Position numbers and translations under genes: made by a program. 64,000 bases of DNA from the NCBI GenBank assembly GCA_002713695.1, contig PAUB01000022.1, positions 45,659-109,658 of the forward strand, written 5' to 3'. The notes beneath the pieces are model-generated. The model worked only from the letters and a program-made list of their open reading frames with translations. It made no database searches and was not told the DNA's origin. The DNA comes from Opitutaceae bacterium. Lineage in GTDB: Bacteria > Verrucomicrobiota > Verrucomicrobiia > Opitutales > Opitutaceae. This document shows, piece after piece, positions 54,298 to 62,470 of the stretch; within the stretch, counting starts at the first letter, position 1, and each line of letters starts with the position of its first letter.

Positions 54298-55419
54298 TTC
54301 GTCCGGTCTGAAAGAATAATCAGGAGACGGCGCGCCCCACGCGTCGTTCGGAGTCGCGGGCACTATGCGTTCGTCGTGCGCCTCGAGTATCGTCGTTCTG
54401 GCGAACTGTCGCAGAGTCGACAGTTCGATCTCCTCTCTCGGGCTATCGATCCGTTCCAGTCGTCTTCGCTTCCACGCGGCGACGTGACACCACGCGACGC
54501 ACGGTTTACGCAGAGTCTTCAGTTGAAACGCAGCGCGAACGATCTTTTCGGCGACGCTCGCTACGATCGCGTCGCGCGTCGCGCTCGCCATGTCGTGGAC
54601 GCGGCGCGGCGCGTCCACGCTCGCGCGTTCGACCATTTCGTTCGCTCGCGATGCGATGTCGAGAGCGACCTGCGTGAACGACTTGTGGCACACCAGACTC
54701 GGTTCTGTTATGGTGTCGACGCACGCGAGGTCGTGTAAAATCTCCCCCAGGAGTCGCGTCGTCTGAAAATACACGACGTTCGCCTCGAGCGGTACGTCAA
54801 CGCCGCTCTCGAGCCAGCGTCTCCCGTTACCCGTCTTCCACCATCTCTCCAGAGTGTCGATCGCCTCGCGCGAACACGCCACGATTCTTCGGGCGCGTCT
54901 CTTGCGCTCTTCGCTCGGCGTGTCCGCCGTCATCGCGCGTCTCAGGTCCACGACGATCACGCGCGCGAGAACGCACGTCGTTTCCCACACGGCGCACGAG
55001 ACTCTGACCACGGGTCTCTCGTCAGCGTCGTCAGCGTCGTCAGCGTCGTCGTCTCCGGCGTCGTCTTCGGCGTCGACGGACGTCGCGCGCCACGTCGTCT
55101 CGAAGGGGCCCGAGAGTAAGAGGTCGTGAAACCGATCGGCGAGCGCCGGGTCGAACCACGACGCGCACGTCATGAGGAGAATCGACTCGTTTTTCGGATC
55201 GTCGCCCAATCGGAATCGATTATTTTTCCACTTCGTCCATGGGTTTTTTTCCTTTTCGTCGTTCGAACTTGAGCCTCGAAAAACGCCGTCCGGAATCACT
55301 TCTTTGGGGGCGGGGTCGGGACCGGCGCGCGAAAAAAAAAACGCGGCGCGGGCCCACGTCGGATCGACGAAGACGGAGGCGACCGAAGAAGGCATCGCGT
55401 CGTCGCGCGGGGTCGTCAT
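54283..55419 (-). CDS. Helical hypothetical protein (remote BRO1-like resemblance)
   Basis: 378 residues from the ATG at 55419; the open frame extends upstream without an ATG. Mostly alpha-helical. An acidic DDAGDDDADDADDAD tract near 125 precedes helical repeats. The spacing of VWETTCVLARVIVVDL, ANVVYFQTTRLLGEILHD and CHVAAWKRRRLE recalls BRO1 domains that recruit ESCRT-III, but identity by eye is weak. Its start overlaps that of the divergent kinase-like gene. Confidence 0.5.
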   Translation of the reverse strand: MTTPRDDAMPSSVASVFVDPTWARAAFFFSRAGPDPAPKEVIPDGVFRGSSSNDEKEKNPWTKWKNNRFRLGDDPKNESILLMTCASWFDPALADRFHDLLLSGPFETTWRATSVDAEDDAGDDDADDADDADERPVVRVSCAVWETTCVLARVIVVDLRRAMTADTPSEERKRRARRIVACSREAIDTLERWWKTGNGRRWLESGVDVPLEANVVYFQTTRLLGEILHDLACVDTITEPSLVCHKSFTQVALDIASRANEMVERASVDAPRRVHDMASATRDAIVASVAEKIVRAAFQLKTLRKPCVAWCHVAAWKRRRLERIDSPREEIELSTLRQFARTTILEAHDERIVPATPNDAWGAPSPDYSFRPDELFSM

Positions 55420-57685
55420 GGCGCCGTCGAGGGTCGACGGTGCGAGGAAAAGACGACGGAAAAATGCACGGGACGTGGACAGCACCACCGGCGTCGTCGT
55501 GCTCGCGCGGGTGGGCACTCCGGACGCTCACGAGACGAGGATCAGAGAAGGCAAGAGGTACACCGAACTTCGTCTCGAGGGCAGGAGGGTCAGGCGATCG
55601 CGGTCCGATCCCGACGTCGCGACGGCGGAGGGGAAACGCGTCCGCGATATCTTCGCCAAGGACGATCTGGGGCGGTTTCTGAGACGCGCCGAGAGCACGC
55701 CGTCTTTGGATAAATATCTCGAGGACTTTTACGGTTCGGACTTGGCGAAAAACTATTCTCGCGCGGGACGCCCGAGCGGTCTGACGATCGATCATCATCA
55801 TCTCGTCGCGCCAGCGTCGGAACCGACTCCGACTCCGACTCCGACTCCGACGCGCCGCGACATCGGACGAACTTTTTCGGGCGGAATCGGTGGTGCGCCA
55901 CCACCGAGGACGCCGTCACCGTCGTACGAGCGCGGCGTCAAGGCATGGAGGGGTAGATCGAAAGACGTCGCGGAGATCGAGTGCGCGATCGTCGTGGACT
56001 ACGTGACGAGGGTCAAGAGACTGCCTCCGTGCGTGCCTCGCGTGACGAGACACGTCGCGCGACGAACGGTCGACGGGCGCGACGTCGAGTACTCTCTCGA
56101 GGTGGAGCACGTCGACAACGCGTCGGTGGTCGATCCGAACGGAAGACACGCCGATCCGACGTTGGCGGCGTACCTCGAGGGGGACGATTTTTCGCGCGAT
56201 CCCGAGGGGTTCAGGAGAAGACTCGACGGCGTGTTCGCGCAGATACTCCTCGCGCTGAGTGGCCTACAGAGACACTGTGGTTTCGTGCACAACGACCTTC
56301 ACACCAAGAACGTGCTCTTGCGAGCGCGCGAGGGAACGGGTCCCATGATCGTGCACGACGCGGCGTCGGGTCGCGCGTACGTCTTCGACGACGACGTTCC
56401 CCTCGTCAAGCTCATCGATTTTGGCGACGCGATGGTTCGCCATCCGGAGACGGGACGCGTCGTCTCGTCGCGCTGGACGAGTCACCTGCAGGGATTCACC
56501 AACGGCGCGGACCTCAGGAGACTCGCGATAGTCCTGGCGAGACACGCGAACGGGCGCCCGTCGTCGTTCTTCTCGGACGAGATGACCGCCGACCTCGTGT
56601 CGATCATCGATCCGACGGAGGGCGACGTCTCGGCCCTCGACGACATCGTCGCGGCCGCGAACGCGAACCCGAACGTCGAGCGGTTCGGGTTTCCTCTCGT
56701 CGGGTTCGCGACACCGTCGTCTTTGCTCGCGACCGGTCGCGTCGCCGACCGTCTCGTCGACGGGGGGAGTCGCGAAGGCGGCGGCGTCGCGACGCACGCC
56801 GCTCCCGAGAACATCTTTCACGAACTCCCGGACGACGGCTGGTCGTCGGGGGAACCGTTCGCGCGATTCGCGAGGCGGGAGGGCGGATCTCGCCACCGAG
56901 ACTACGCGCCGTGTCACCCTCTGTTTCCCGTCGCGCCTCCAGAACTCGTGCAACTCAGAGACCACGCCGCGCACGCTCTCGTCAGACGTCTCGACGACGA
57001 TCCCGATTTCGAGACGCGACCCGACAGACTCGATTTCGAGGCTGTCGTCGCGTACGGACCGAGCGCCGACACGAGAACCAGAAGACGCGTCGCCTGGACC
57101 GGGCTCGTGTTGTTCCAGAGGGCGGTCGCGTTCTACCTCAGGACGTTCGCGTCGGTGGAGGTCAGAGGGTGCGTCGACCTCTCGCGCGTCGGCTCCTCGA
57201 GAGATGTCGACGACGCCGCTCACGCGAGACTCTCGAGACTCGTCTCGAGAAACGTCAACGAGGTCCTGGGGATCGTCGACGACATCGTGGGAGCGTCGAG
57301 GGTATCGAGCGACGAGGAGAGACGGAATAAGAAATCCGAGACGACGCGTCTCGTGCTTCGTCTGTGTCTGGTGGCCGCGTGCGGTGGTCACGGTCAGTTC
57401 TTCGCCGTCAAGTCTCCCGGAGGACCGTGGGAAGGACGGTGGTTCGGCGCGGTCGCGAGAGTCGCGGAGGCGTACGACGCGGTGCACGACGCGGGAGGGG
57501 TGATCGCACCGGCGGAGACGCTGATTCGTGACGCGGAAGACGCGGAGAGACGCGCGTACGCCGGCGAAGAAAAACGAGACGGACGGGGACCGACGATCGC
57601 GAGACTGTTCGAATGGAGTGGAGACTGCGCGAGCGCGTACTCGTTCGATGTAAAGACCTTAGAAGACCTAGTCACGATGAGTTAG
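55418..57685 (+). CDS. Large kinase-like protein
   Basis: 755 residues. Basic N-terminus GARKRRRKN, a TP-rich repeat (about 133-143), then the kinase core. FVHNDLHTKNVLL (about 288-300) is the catalytic loop (HxDxxxxN) and LIDFGDAM (about 332) a near-normal DFG. A roughly 400-residue C-terminal region has further helical blocks. It is the only one of the four kinase-like proteins here with DFG, so it may be the active parent form. The start overlaps the divergent gene in CATG 55417-55420. Confidence 0.7.
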   Translation: MAPSRVDGARKRRRKNARDVDSTTGVVVLARVGTPDAHETRIREGKRYTELRLEGRRVRRSRSDPDVATAEGKRVRDIFAKDDLGRFLRRAESTPSLDKYLEDFYGSDLAKNYSRAGRPSGLTIDHHHLVAPASEPTPTPTPTPTRRDIGRTFSGGIGGAPPPRTPSPSYERGVKAWRGRSKDVAEIECAIVVDYVTRVKRLPPCVPRVTRHVARRTVDGRDVEYSLEVEHVDNASVVDPNGRHADPTLAAYLEGDDFSRDPEGFRRRLDGVFAQILLALSGLQRHCGFVHNDLHTKNVLLRAREGTGPMIVHDAASGRAYVFDDDVPLVKLIDFGDAMVRHPETGRVVSSRWTSHLQGFTNGADLRRLAIVLARHANGRPSSFFSDEMTADLVSIIDPTEGDVSALDDIVAAANANPNVERFGFPLVGFATPSSLLATGRVADRLVDGGSREGGGVATHAAPENIFHELPDDGWSSGEPFARFARREGGSRHRDYAPCHPLFPVAPPELVQLRDHAAHALVRRLDDDPDFETRPDRLDFEAVVAYGPSADTRTRRRVAWTGLVLFQRAVAFYLRTFASVEVRGCVDLSRVGSSRDVDDAAHARLSRLVSRNVNEVLGIVDDIVGASRVSSDEERRNKKSETTRLVLRLCLVAACGGHGQFFAVKSPGGPWEGRWFGAVARVAEAYDAVHDAGGVIAPAETLIRDAEDAERRAYAGEEKRDGRGPTIARLFEWSGDCASAYSFDVKTLEDLVTMS

Positions 57686-57714
57686 GAAAATGTTATACGG
57701 ACGAAGGCGTCGTC

Positions 57715-59025
57715 TTAAAGGACGGAGTACGAGTTCGAATCTTCGTTCTTCAGGCAGACTTCATCGATAGTGCGCATGATTCCTTTGTGGGAGAAACGAG
57801 CGCCCGCGTACAACATGACGTGAAACATGATGGAAAAGATTCCCAACGTGGCCAACCAGCCGCGATGCATCTCGAGTTCGGTCGCGTCGTGCGCGAGGCT
57901 CTTGAAACCGATGCTCTTCAACGCGCACCCGTTTTTCTCGATGTGGTGTCCATCGGGTCCCGGGAAAGAACACACGTGTCCCTGCGCCATGACGAGGACG
58001 AAGAGACCGACGAGGACGAGGATGACGTTGAAACCGGTGGCCTTGCCACTCACCGAAGCACTCCTACTACCACCGCAGCCAGCGTAAAGAACAGTGATAA
58101 AGTAGTAAATTGGGATGACGTAGAGGAAGTAGAAGGGAATCGCGTAGAAGTCGGTGGCGGCGTACGCGACGAACATCGATTCACAGAACACGAACATGGT
58201 GACCGTCGCGCCGACGACCACGGTGGACAGGCCGGTGAGGTAGAAGGCGAACTCGCCGTTGTACAGAGCCTCGGCCTTGATCGCGGTGTCAACTTCTCCG
58301 AGTTTACCCATGTCGGACACCGAAAAAGCAGTCTTGACGCCAGCCGCGACTAGAAACAAGACTCCGGCAAAGACGTAAATCCAGTTCTGGCCGTGTTCGA
58401 CGGACATCTTGTCGTCCTCGCGCTGGTCGAAGGCGTCCGTGTAGGCCCAGAGGGTTAAAAACATGGACAGGAGAAACAGCACGACGGGGAATTGTTTCTT
58501 AGGCTGATCCTTGATGCCGAGACGCATGTGACGCGCGATGACACCGACGATGACGACGAGGATGATGTACCCGGCGTTGACGTTCGCGGATCCGCTGATG
58601 ATTTTCAGGGCGATGATCGTGCTGATGAAAGAGACGGAGAGCCAGTTGGTGAACTCCTCCATGGTGAAAAAGTTGACGTACTTGAAGAGACCGGAATTTC
58701 GATTGCCGTTGAAGTTACCCTTCATGCAGTAAGCGGTGATAGCGCGCCTTTGTTCATCGGACATTACACTTTTCGCCGGTCTCGATAGTACATCGGGCGT
58801 GCCACCCACAGCCACGGCATACAACCAGAGAAGGACGAACGCGACGACGAAGAAGATATCGAAGACCACGGAGAGGTTCACGTCGCCGGCCTTGGTCTCG
58901 GGATAAGTCCACTCGCCGGTTCTGAGTTTCTCGAGGAGGGCGTCCCTGTTGGTGGCGGTGGACGCGGAGAGGGCGACCGCGGCGGCGCCGCCGCCGTGAT
59001 AAGCGCTCGGAACGAGGGGGTCCAT
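57715..59025 (-). CDS. Eight- to nine-helix membrane protein
   Basis: 436 residues from the ATG MDPLVPSAYHGGG; the frame extends 50 codons upstream through the promoter region. Hydrophobic segments lie at about 57-78, 120-140, 145-165, 180-198, 225-245, 275-295, 300-325, 345-365 and 405-425. The final loop has cysteines (CSFPGPDGHH). A cytosolic-type acidic tail ends NSYSVL. Unusually even codon use suggests high expression. Possibly a major envelope multipass protein, in the way herpes gM is; unproven. Confidence 0.7.
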   Translation of the reverse strand: MDPLVPSAYHGGGAAAVALSASTATNRDALLEKLRTGEWTYPETKAGDVNLSVVFDIFFVVAFVLLWLYAVAVGGTPDVLSRPAKSVMSDEQRRAITAYCMKGNFNGNRNSGLFKYVNFFTMEEFTNWLSVSFISTIIALKIISGSANVNAGYIILVVIVGVIARHMRLGIKDQPKKQFPVVLFLLSMFLTLWAYTDAFDQREDDKMSVEHGQNWIYVFAGVLFLVAAGVKTAFSVSDMGKLGEVDTAIKAEALYNGEFAFYLTGLSTVVVGATVTMFVFCESMFVAYAATDFYAIPFYFLYVIPIYYFITVLYAGCGGSRSASVSGKATGFNVILVLVGLFVLVMAQGHVCSFPGPDGHHIEKNGCALKSIGFKSLAHDATELEMHRGWLATLGIFSIMFHVMLYAGARFSHKGIMRTIDEVCLKNEDSNSYSVL

Positions 59026-59116
59026 GGTCGACGTTCTCTCGACCGATCGACCGAGTCCGACGTTTCGACGTGGTTCCTGACAAAAACCCGTCGTCGACGT
59101 ACCCCGATCCGGTCTC

Positions 59117-59126
59117 AATATATATG
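59117..59126. promoter_or_regulatory. TATA box between divergent genes
   Basis: AATATATATG, about 32 bp before the hydrolase ATG at 59156 and about 92 bp before the membrane gene ATG at 59025. Confidence 0.5.
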
Positions 59127-59155
59127 TCTCGAGCGCGGCGCGCTCGCGAAAGATC

Positions 59156-59908
59156 ATGGGAAACGTGCTCGGCATAGAGAGCAGGGTTTTTCCGGGCCGA
59201 CCCGTCCCGTCCGCTCGGCGCGATATCGTCGAGAGGTTCGGCGAAGACGCCGTCGAGATACGACGCGCGTACGTCTCGTGGACGACGTCTCGAGTCGACG
59301 ACGGTCGTCCGCCGCTTCACGTCGTGTGTTTTCACGGGAACATGGAAGATGTCGCGTCGACCATGAGCGGGTGGATCGAACGGACGGGCGCGACGCGTCT
59401 GACCGCCGTCGAGTACCCGGGGTACGGATGGCGCGTCGACGAGACCCCCACGGAGGCGAAGATAGTGGAAGAGGTCGAGAACGAGATCGCCTCGACCATC
59501 GTCGAGGGCGAACGAACGATCGTGTGTGGGCGATCCATAGGAACGTACCCCGCGCTCGTCCTGGCCGACACTAAAAAGTGCGACGGCGTGGTCCTCGTGT
59601 CGCCTCCTCTGTCGGCGGTGTCGACGGCGATACCCCCCGGAATGTTACAACGCGCGCTCGCCCTCGTCGACGTCGCTAATAACGGCGTTCGCGCGGCGAG
59701 GCTCGACCCGTCGATTCCGGTGTTCGTCGCGCACGGCGAAGACGACCGAGTCGTGCCGGTGAGTAACGCGCGCGCGCTCGTCGAGATCCTGTCGCGCGCG
59801 AAGGGGAGAGACGTGCGTTTTCTGAAGGTGAAGGGCGCGGGGCACAACGACGTGACGGCCGACGATATGTTCAGGAGACGACTGAGAGATTTTGTGATAA
59901 CATCATGA
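59156..59908 (+). CDS. Alpha/beta hydrolase (ABHD-type serine hydrolase)
   Basis: 250 residues. FHGNMEDVAS (about 61-70) is the oxyanion region. GRSIGTYPAL (about 124-133) carries the nucleophile Ser. AHGEDDRVVPV (about 192-202) carries the Asp and AGHNDV (about 227-232) the His, so the triad is complete. MGNVLG at the start is a possible N-myristoylation site. The layout resembles ABHD13/ABHD17 thioesterases that remove palmitate from lipidated proteins. The overlapping neighbour carries a CaaX box, suggesting a functional pair. Confidence 0.75.
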   Translation: MGNVLGIESRVFPGRPVPSARRDIVERFGEDAVEIRRAYVSWTTSRVDDGRPPLHVVCFHGNMEDVASTMSGWIERTGATRLTAVEYPGYGWRVDETPTEAKIVEEVENEIASTIVEGERTIVCGRSIGTYPALVLADTKKCDGVVLVSPPLSAVSTAIPPGMLQRALALVDVANNGVRAARLDPSIPVFVAHGEDDRVVPVSNARALVEILSRAKGRDVRFLKVKGAGHNDVTADDMFRRRLRDFVITS

Positions 59909-60313
59909 TAAGACACATCTACCGCCACCACCGCCGGTCGTCTTTCGTCGCGCGTTTCGTTCGTCGTCGTCGTCGTCGTCGTCGCCCGGAAATAACGAAT
60001 CGTGTTTCGCGACGACCGTCGCCTGAAACGTTCTCAGCGCGTCGAGCTTGTCCCCCCCTGTCATATTCGAGTCCCTGAGATACCACGCGTGCCTCTCGAA
60101 GGCATCGACGTCGAAGTGCGAGGATCCGACGATGCCGTCGAGACGATCGCAGAAGCGCGCGCACAGAACGTTCCCCGACGCCTCGGCGGTACCGTCGCCA
60201 CCGTGGGTACCGCCGCCGGCGTTCTCGTCGCCGAACTTCCCTGAGAAAGCCCAACTCTGAAGTTCGGCGTGCAGGCGCGCTTGTTCGGTCGTCAGATCTC
60301 TGGCGTAGGACAT
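59903..60313 (-). CDS. Small protein with C-terminal CaaX prenylation box (CVLS)
   Basis: 136 residues. Helical N-terminal half with Cys and His residues, Gly-rich loop (about 30-45), an acidic DDDDDDDE tract and the C-terminus GGGGGRCVLS. CVLS is a textbook farnesylation CaaX box (identical to that of H-Ras). The preceding Gly/Arg stretch would expose it. The protein is therefore likely anchored to host membranes after prenylation. The 3' end overlaps the hydrolase by 6 bp. Function otherwise unknown. Confidence 0.65.
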   Translation of the reverse strand: MSYARDLTTEQARLHAELQSWAFSGKFGDENAGGGTHGGDGTAEASGNVLCARFCDRLDGIVGSSHFDVDAFERHAWYLRDSNMTGGDKLDALRTFQATVVAKHDSLFPGDDDDDDDERNARRKTTGGGGGRCVLS

Positions 60314-60344
60314 CGCGGCGTCGTCGTCGACCCGACCGCGCGAG

Positions 60345-60354
60345 TAATATATAG
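60345..60354. promoter_or_regulatory. TATA box between the CaaX gene and terminase
   Basis: TAATATATAG, about 34 bp from the minus-strand ATG and about 65 bp from the terminase ATG. Confidence 0.5.
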
Positions 60355-60417
60355 AAAATGTTTCATCGGGGTATTAATTGTTTGTCGATCGTTTAATCGT
60401 TTACCCACGACGACTCT

Positions 60418-61047
60418 ATGTCGTCTTCGTCATTCTTTCTCGTCGATTACCTTCCCCTGGCGCGCGAACTGAGAGACGCCGCGTCGGCGTCTCGGAGCGG
60501 CGCGCCCACGCGAATAACATCACGACTCGACGCCTTCGTCGACTCGTCCAAGAGCGAAGCGCTCAGAGGTGACGCCGTCCTGGCTCGTCTGTACGCCGCG
60601 CTCGACTCGTGCGGACTCGAGCGAACGTCCACCCAACGTTTTTTTCATAAGAAATTCGTCGAGTCCATACTGCCCTGGATATACGGTAAGAAAGATTTCT
60701 CCAGGTTCAAAGAACGCGTGCTCCACGAAGCGGGAATTCACCCCGACAAATACAACCAGTACACGCTCATATCGACGCCGCGCCGATGGGGAAAGACGAC
60801 GTCCGTCGGCATATTCGTCGCGGCGACGTTGTACGCCGTCCCGGACGCGTGGATATCGGTGTACTCGACGGGGAGACGCGCGTCGAAAGCCCTGTCGGAT
60901 CTCGTGCACAAGTTTCTCAAACGTCTCGAGGAGGGCGCGGGACTCAAACGTTCGAACGTTCTCGTCAAGAACACCGAGGAACTCTTCTACGCCGGCGACG
61001 TCGGATCGGACGTCAGACGACTCTTCAGTTACCCTGCGAGCGTTCAG
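60418..61047 (+). CDS. Terminase large subunit, exon 1 (ATPase N-terminal part)
   Basis: 210 codons ending exactly at CAG-GTGAGG. NQYTLISTPRRWGKTTSVGI (about 110-129) is the Walker A with the preceding strand, as in terminase packaging ATPases (RRxGKT form). FVAATLYAVPDAWISVYSTG and LSDLVHKFLKRLEEG follow in the usual order. Walker B (DEx) and the nuclease domain are absent, and the frame closes 156 bp into the presumed intron. No continuing exon was found on the plus strand to the window end, so the rest lies beyond or is elsewhere. Herpesvirus terminase genes are also split by a gene-containing intron. Confidence 0.7.
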
Positions 61048-61253
61048 GTGAGGCGGGTTTTTTCGGACCCCCCCCCCTTCGTTCGACCCCTCCCCTCCCC
61101 CTCGTCTCGACCTCGACCCCTCGTCTCTCGTCTCTCGTCATTCGTCATTCGTCTCTCGTGCACGGAGAAACAACGCGACGTCTCGCGTTGTCTCGCGATG
61201 CTTTATAAATAAATCGTTCGTATTCGTCGACGCGCTCGCCGAACCTCGCCGAG
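61048..61253 (+). other. Start of terminase intron; pyrimidine-rich, with promoter for the next gene
   Basis: GTGAGGCGGG, then a T-run and long C/T-rich stretches with CTCGTCTCTCGT-type repeats. No downstream in-frame exon is visible here. A TATA box at 61204 serves the NYN gene. Confidence 0.5.
61204..61211 (+). promoter_or_regulatory. TATA box of the NYN gene
   Basis: TATAAATA, 43 bp before the ATG at 61254. Confidence 0.55.
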
Positions 61254-62093
61254 ATGAACGCGGAAGTGGACGGCGCGCTCGTGCGCTGGGACCTGGAGAA
61301 TCAGAGCGTCCCCAAGAGGTGCACCGTCCAGCAGGTGTGGAACGCGATTCGCGACGCGTTGCGGTGCGAGGGCATGAAACGAATCGAGAGGGTGAAGGTG
61401 TACGCGACGCCGAACACTCCCAAAGATCTCGCGGTGCAGTTCGTGAACTGCGGTTTCGACGTCGTGCAATGCGCGCCCTCCTCTCTGAACAAGGCCGTGC
61501 AGGTGGACCATCACATCATCACCGATCTGCTCCAGGACGTGTTGGACCTGAAAGAGAGGAAACGAAAAGACACGGCGGTCGTCCTGATCGCCGGCGACGG
61601 CGATTTCTCGCGTCCCGTGTCGATCCTGCGCAATCACTCGTTCCCCACGTGCGTCGTGTTCAACACCTGGTGCGACGGAGTGAATCCGATGCTTCTCGAC
61701 GCCGCCGACCACCACGTCGCCGTCAATTTCAAGCAGAACATGCGACGAGAGACGAACGGAGAGGGTGTCGAGGAAACCCGCGCGACGAGGACCGTCCAGA
61801 ACGACGACGATCCGTTGAACGCGTTCCTAAAGTGCGTCGACGAGTGTCCTCTTCCGGCGTCGAAGGCGAAAATACCCGATGGATTCAAGATAAACACGCA
61901 GGTCGGGTGTATGTTTCACGACGCGTTCGCGAACGACGTCCCCGACAAGAAAAAACGAAAGACGCTGTTCAAGACGGTCGCGCGACGCGCCGTGAGCGAG
62001 AGTCTCGTCGAACACAGAGTCATAGGATCGATGACTTTTTTAAAAAGGTTATTTAACGACGCGTCAGACTGTTTAAAAAAACAGAAAGGATGA
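61254..62093 (+). CDS. NYN-domain (PIN-like) nuclease
   Basis: 279 residues. VRWDLENQSVP (about 12-22) holds the first Asp. VQVDHHIITDLLQD (about 81-94) and VLIAGDGDFSRPV (about 109-121) hold the other acidic ligands, as in NYN/DUF88 (LabA, MARF1-type) RNases. A linker with basic KKKRKTLFK and a helical end (about 225-279) may bind RNA. Probably cleaves host or viral RNA. The next gene overlaps by ATGA. Confidence 0.75.
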   Translation: MNAEVDGALVRWDLENQSVPKRCTVQQVWNAIRDALRCEGMKRIERVKVYATPNTPKDLAVQFVNCGFDVVQCAPSSLNKAVQVDHHIITDLLQDVLDLKERKRKDTAVVLIAGDGDFSRPVSILRNHSFPTCVVFNTWCDGVNPMLLDAADHHVAVNFKQNMRRETNGEGVEETRATRTVQNDDDPLNAFLKCVDECPLPASKAKIPDGFKINTQVGCMFHDAFANDVPDKKKRKTLFKTVARRAVSESLVEHRVIGSMTFLKRLFNDASDCLKKQKG

Positions 62094-62308
62094 GTTCAGG
62101 GGCTTTCGTCGAGCGATACTTTCTGTGCGTCTCGTGTGGACCGGAGGCTAAAAGGTGCACGAGGAGGAACGTCGCGTGTGGAAATCCGAGAGTCGAGGTG
62201 AGCAAAGAGGCGTACGACAAGACGGCGAGAGCGTGGTTGTTAGCGCGAAGACGGACGAAGACGACGGAGCGCGCTTTCGTGTTTAATTATTACGATTATT
62301 ACGATTGA
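62090..62308 (+). CDS. Small Cys4 protein (paralogue of 62340-62438)
   Basis: 72 residues. FLCVSCGPEAKRCTRRNVACGN holds four Cys (CxxC...C...C), likely one zinc site, followed by a basic region. It overlaps the upstream stop in ATGA, hinting at coupled translation. The same motif occurs in the tiny ORF at 62340-62438 on the opposite strand. Confidence 0.6.
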   Translation: MSSGAFVERYFLCVSCGPEAKRCTRRNVACGNPRVEVSKEAYDKTARAWLLARRRTKTTERAFVFNYYDYYD

Positions 62309-62339
62309 TCATTTTATTACCTCATCAAAGTCAGAGAGG

Positions 62340-62438
62340 TCAGATTCGACACGACGCGTTCTTCCTGACGCACTTCTTTGCGTCCGGCCCACACGAGACG
62401 CAGAACGCGTGACGTCCGACCATCGCTTCCGGATCCAT
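62340..62438 (-). CDS. 32-residue Cys4 miniprotein
   Basis: MDPEAMVGRHAF then CVSCGPDAKKCVRKNASCRI and stop. It matches the Cys4 block of the previous gene in 15 of about 20 positions, in inverted orientation, 31 bp from it. The stop directly after the last Cys suggests either a minimal zinc microprotein or a truncated duplicate. Confidence 0.45.
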   Translation of the reverse strand: MDPEAMVGRHAFCVSCGPDAKKCVRKNASCRI

Positions 62439-62470
62439 CGTCGTTCGGTCGAGACCACGAACGCGTCGTC

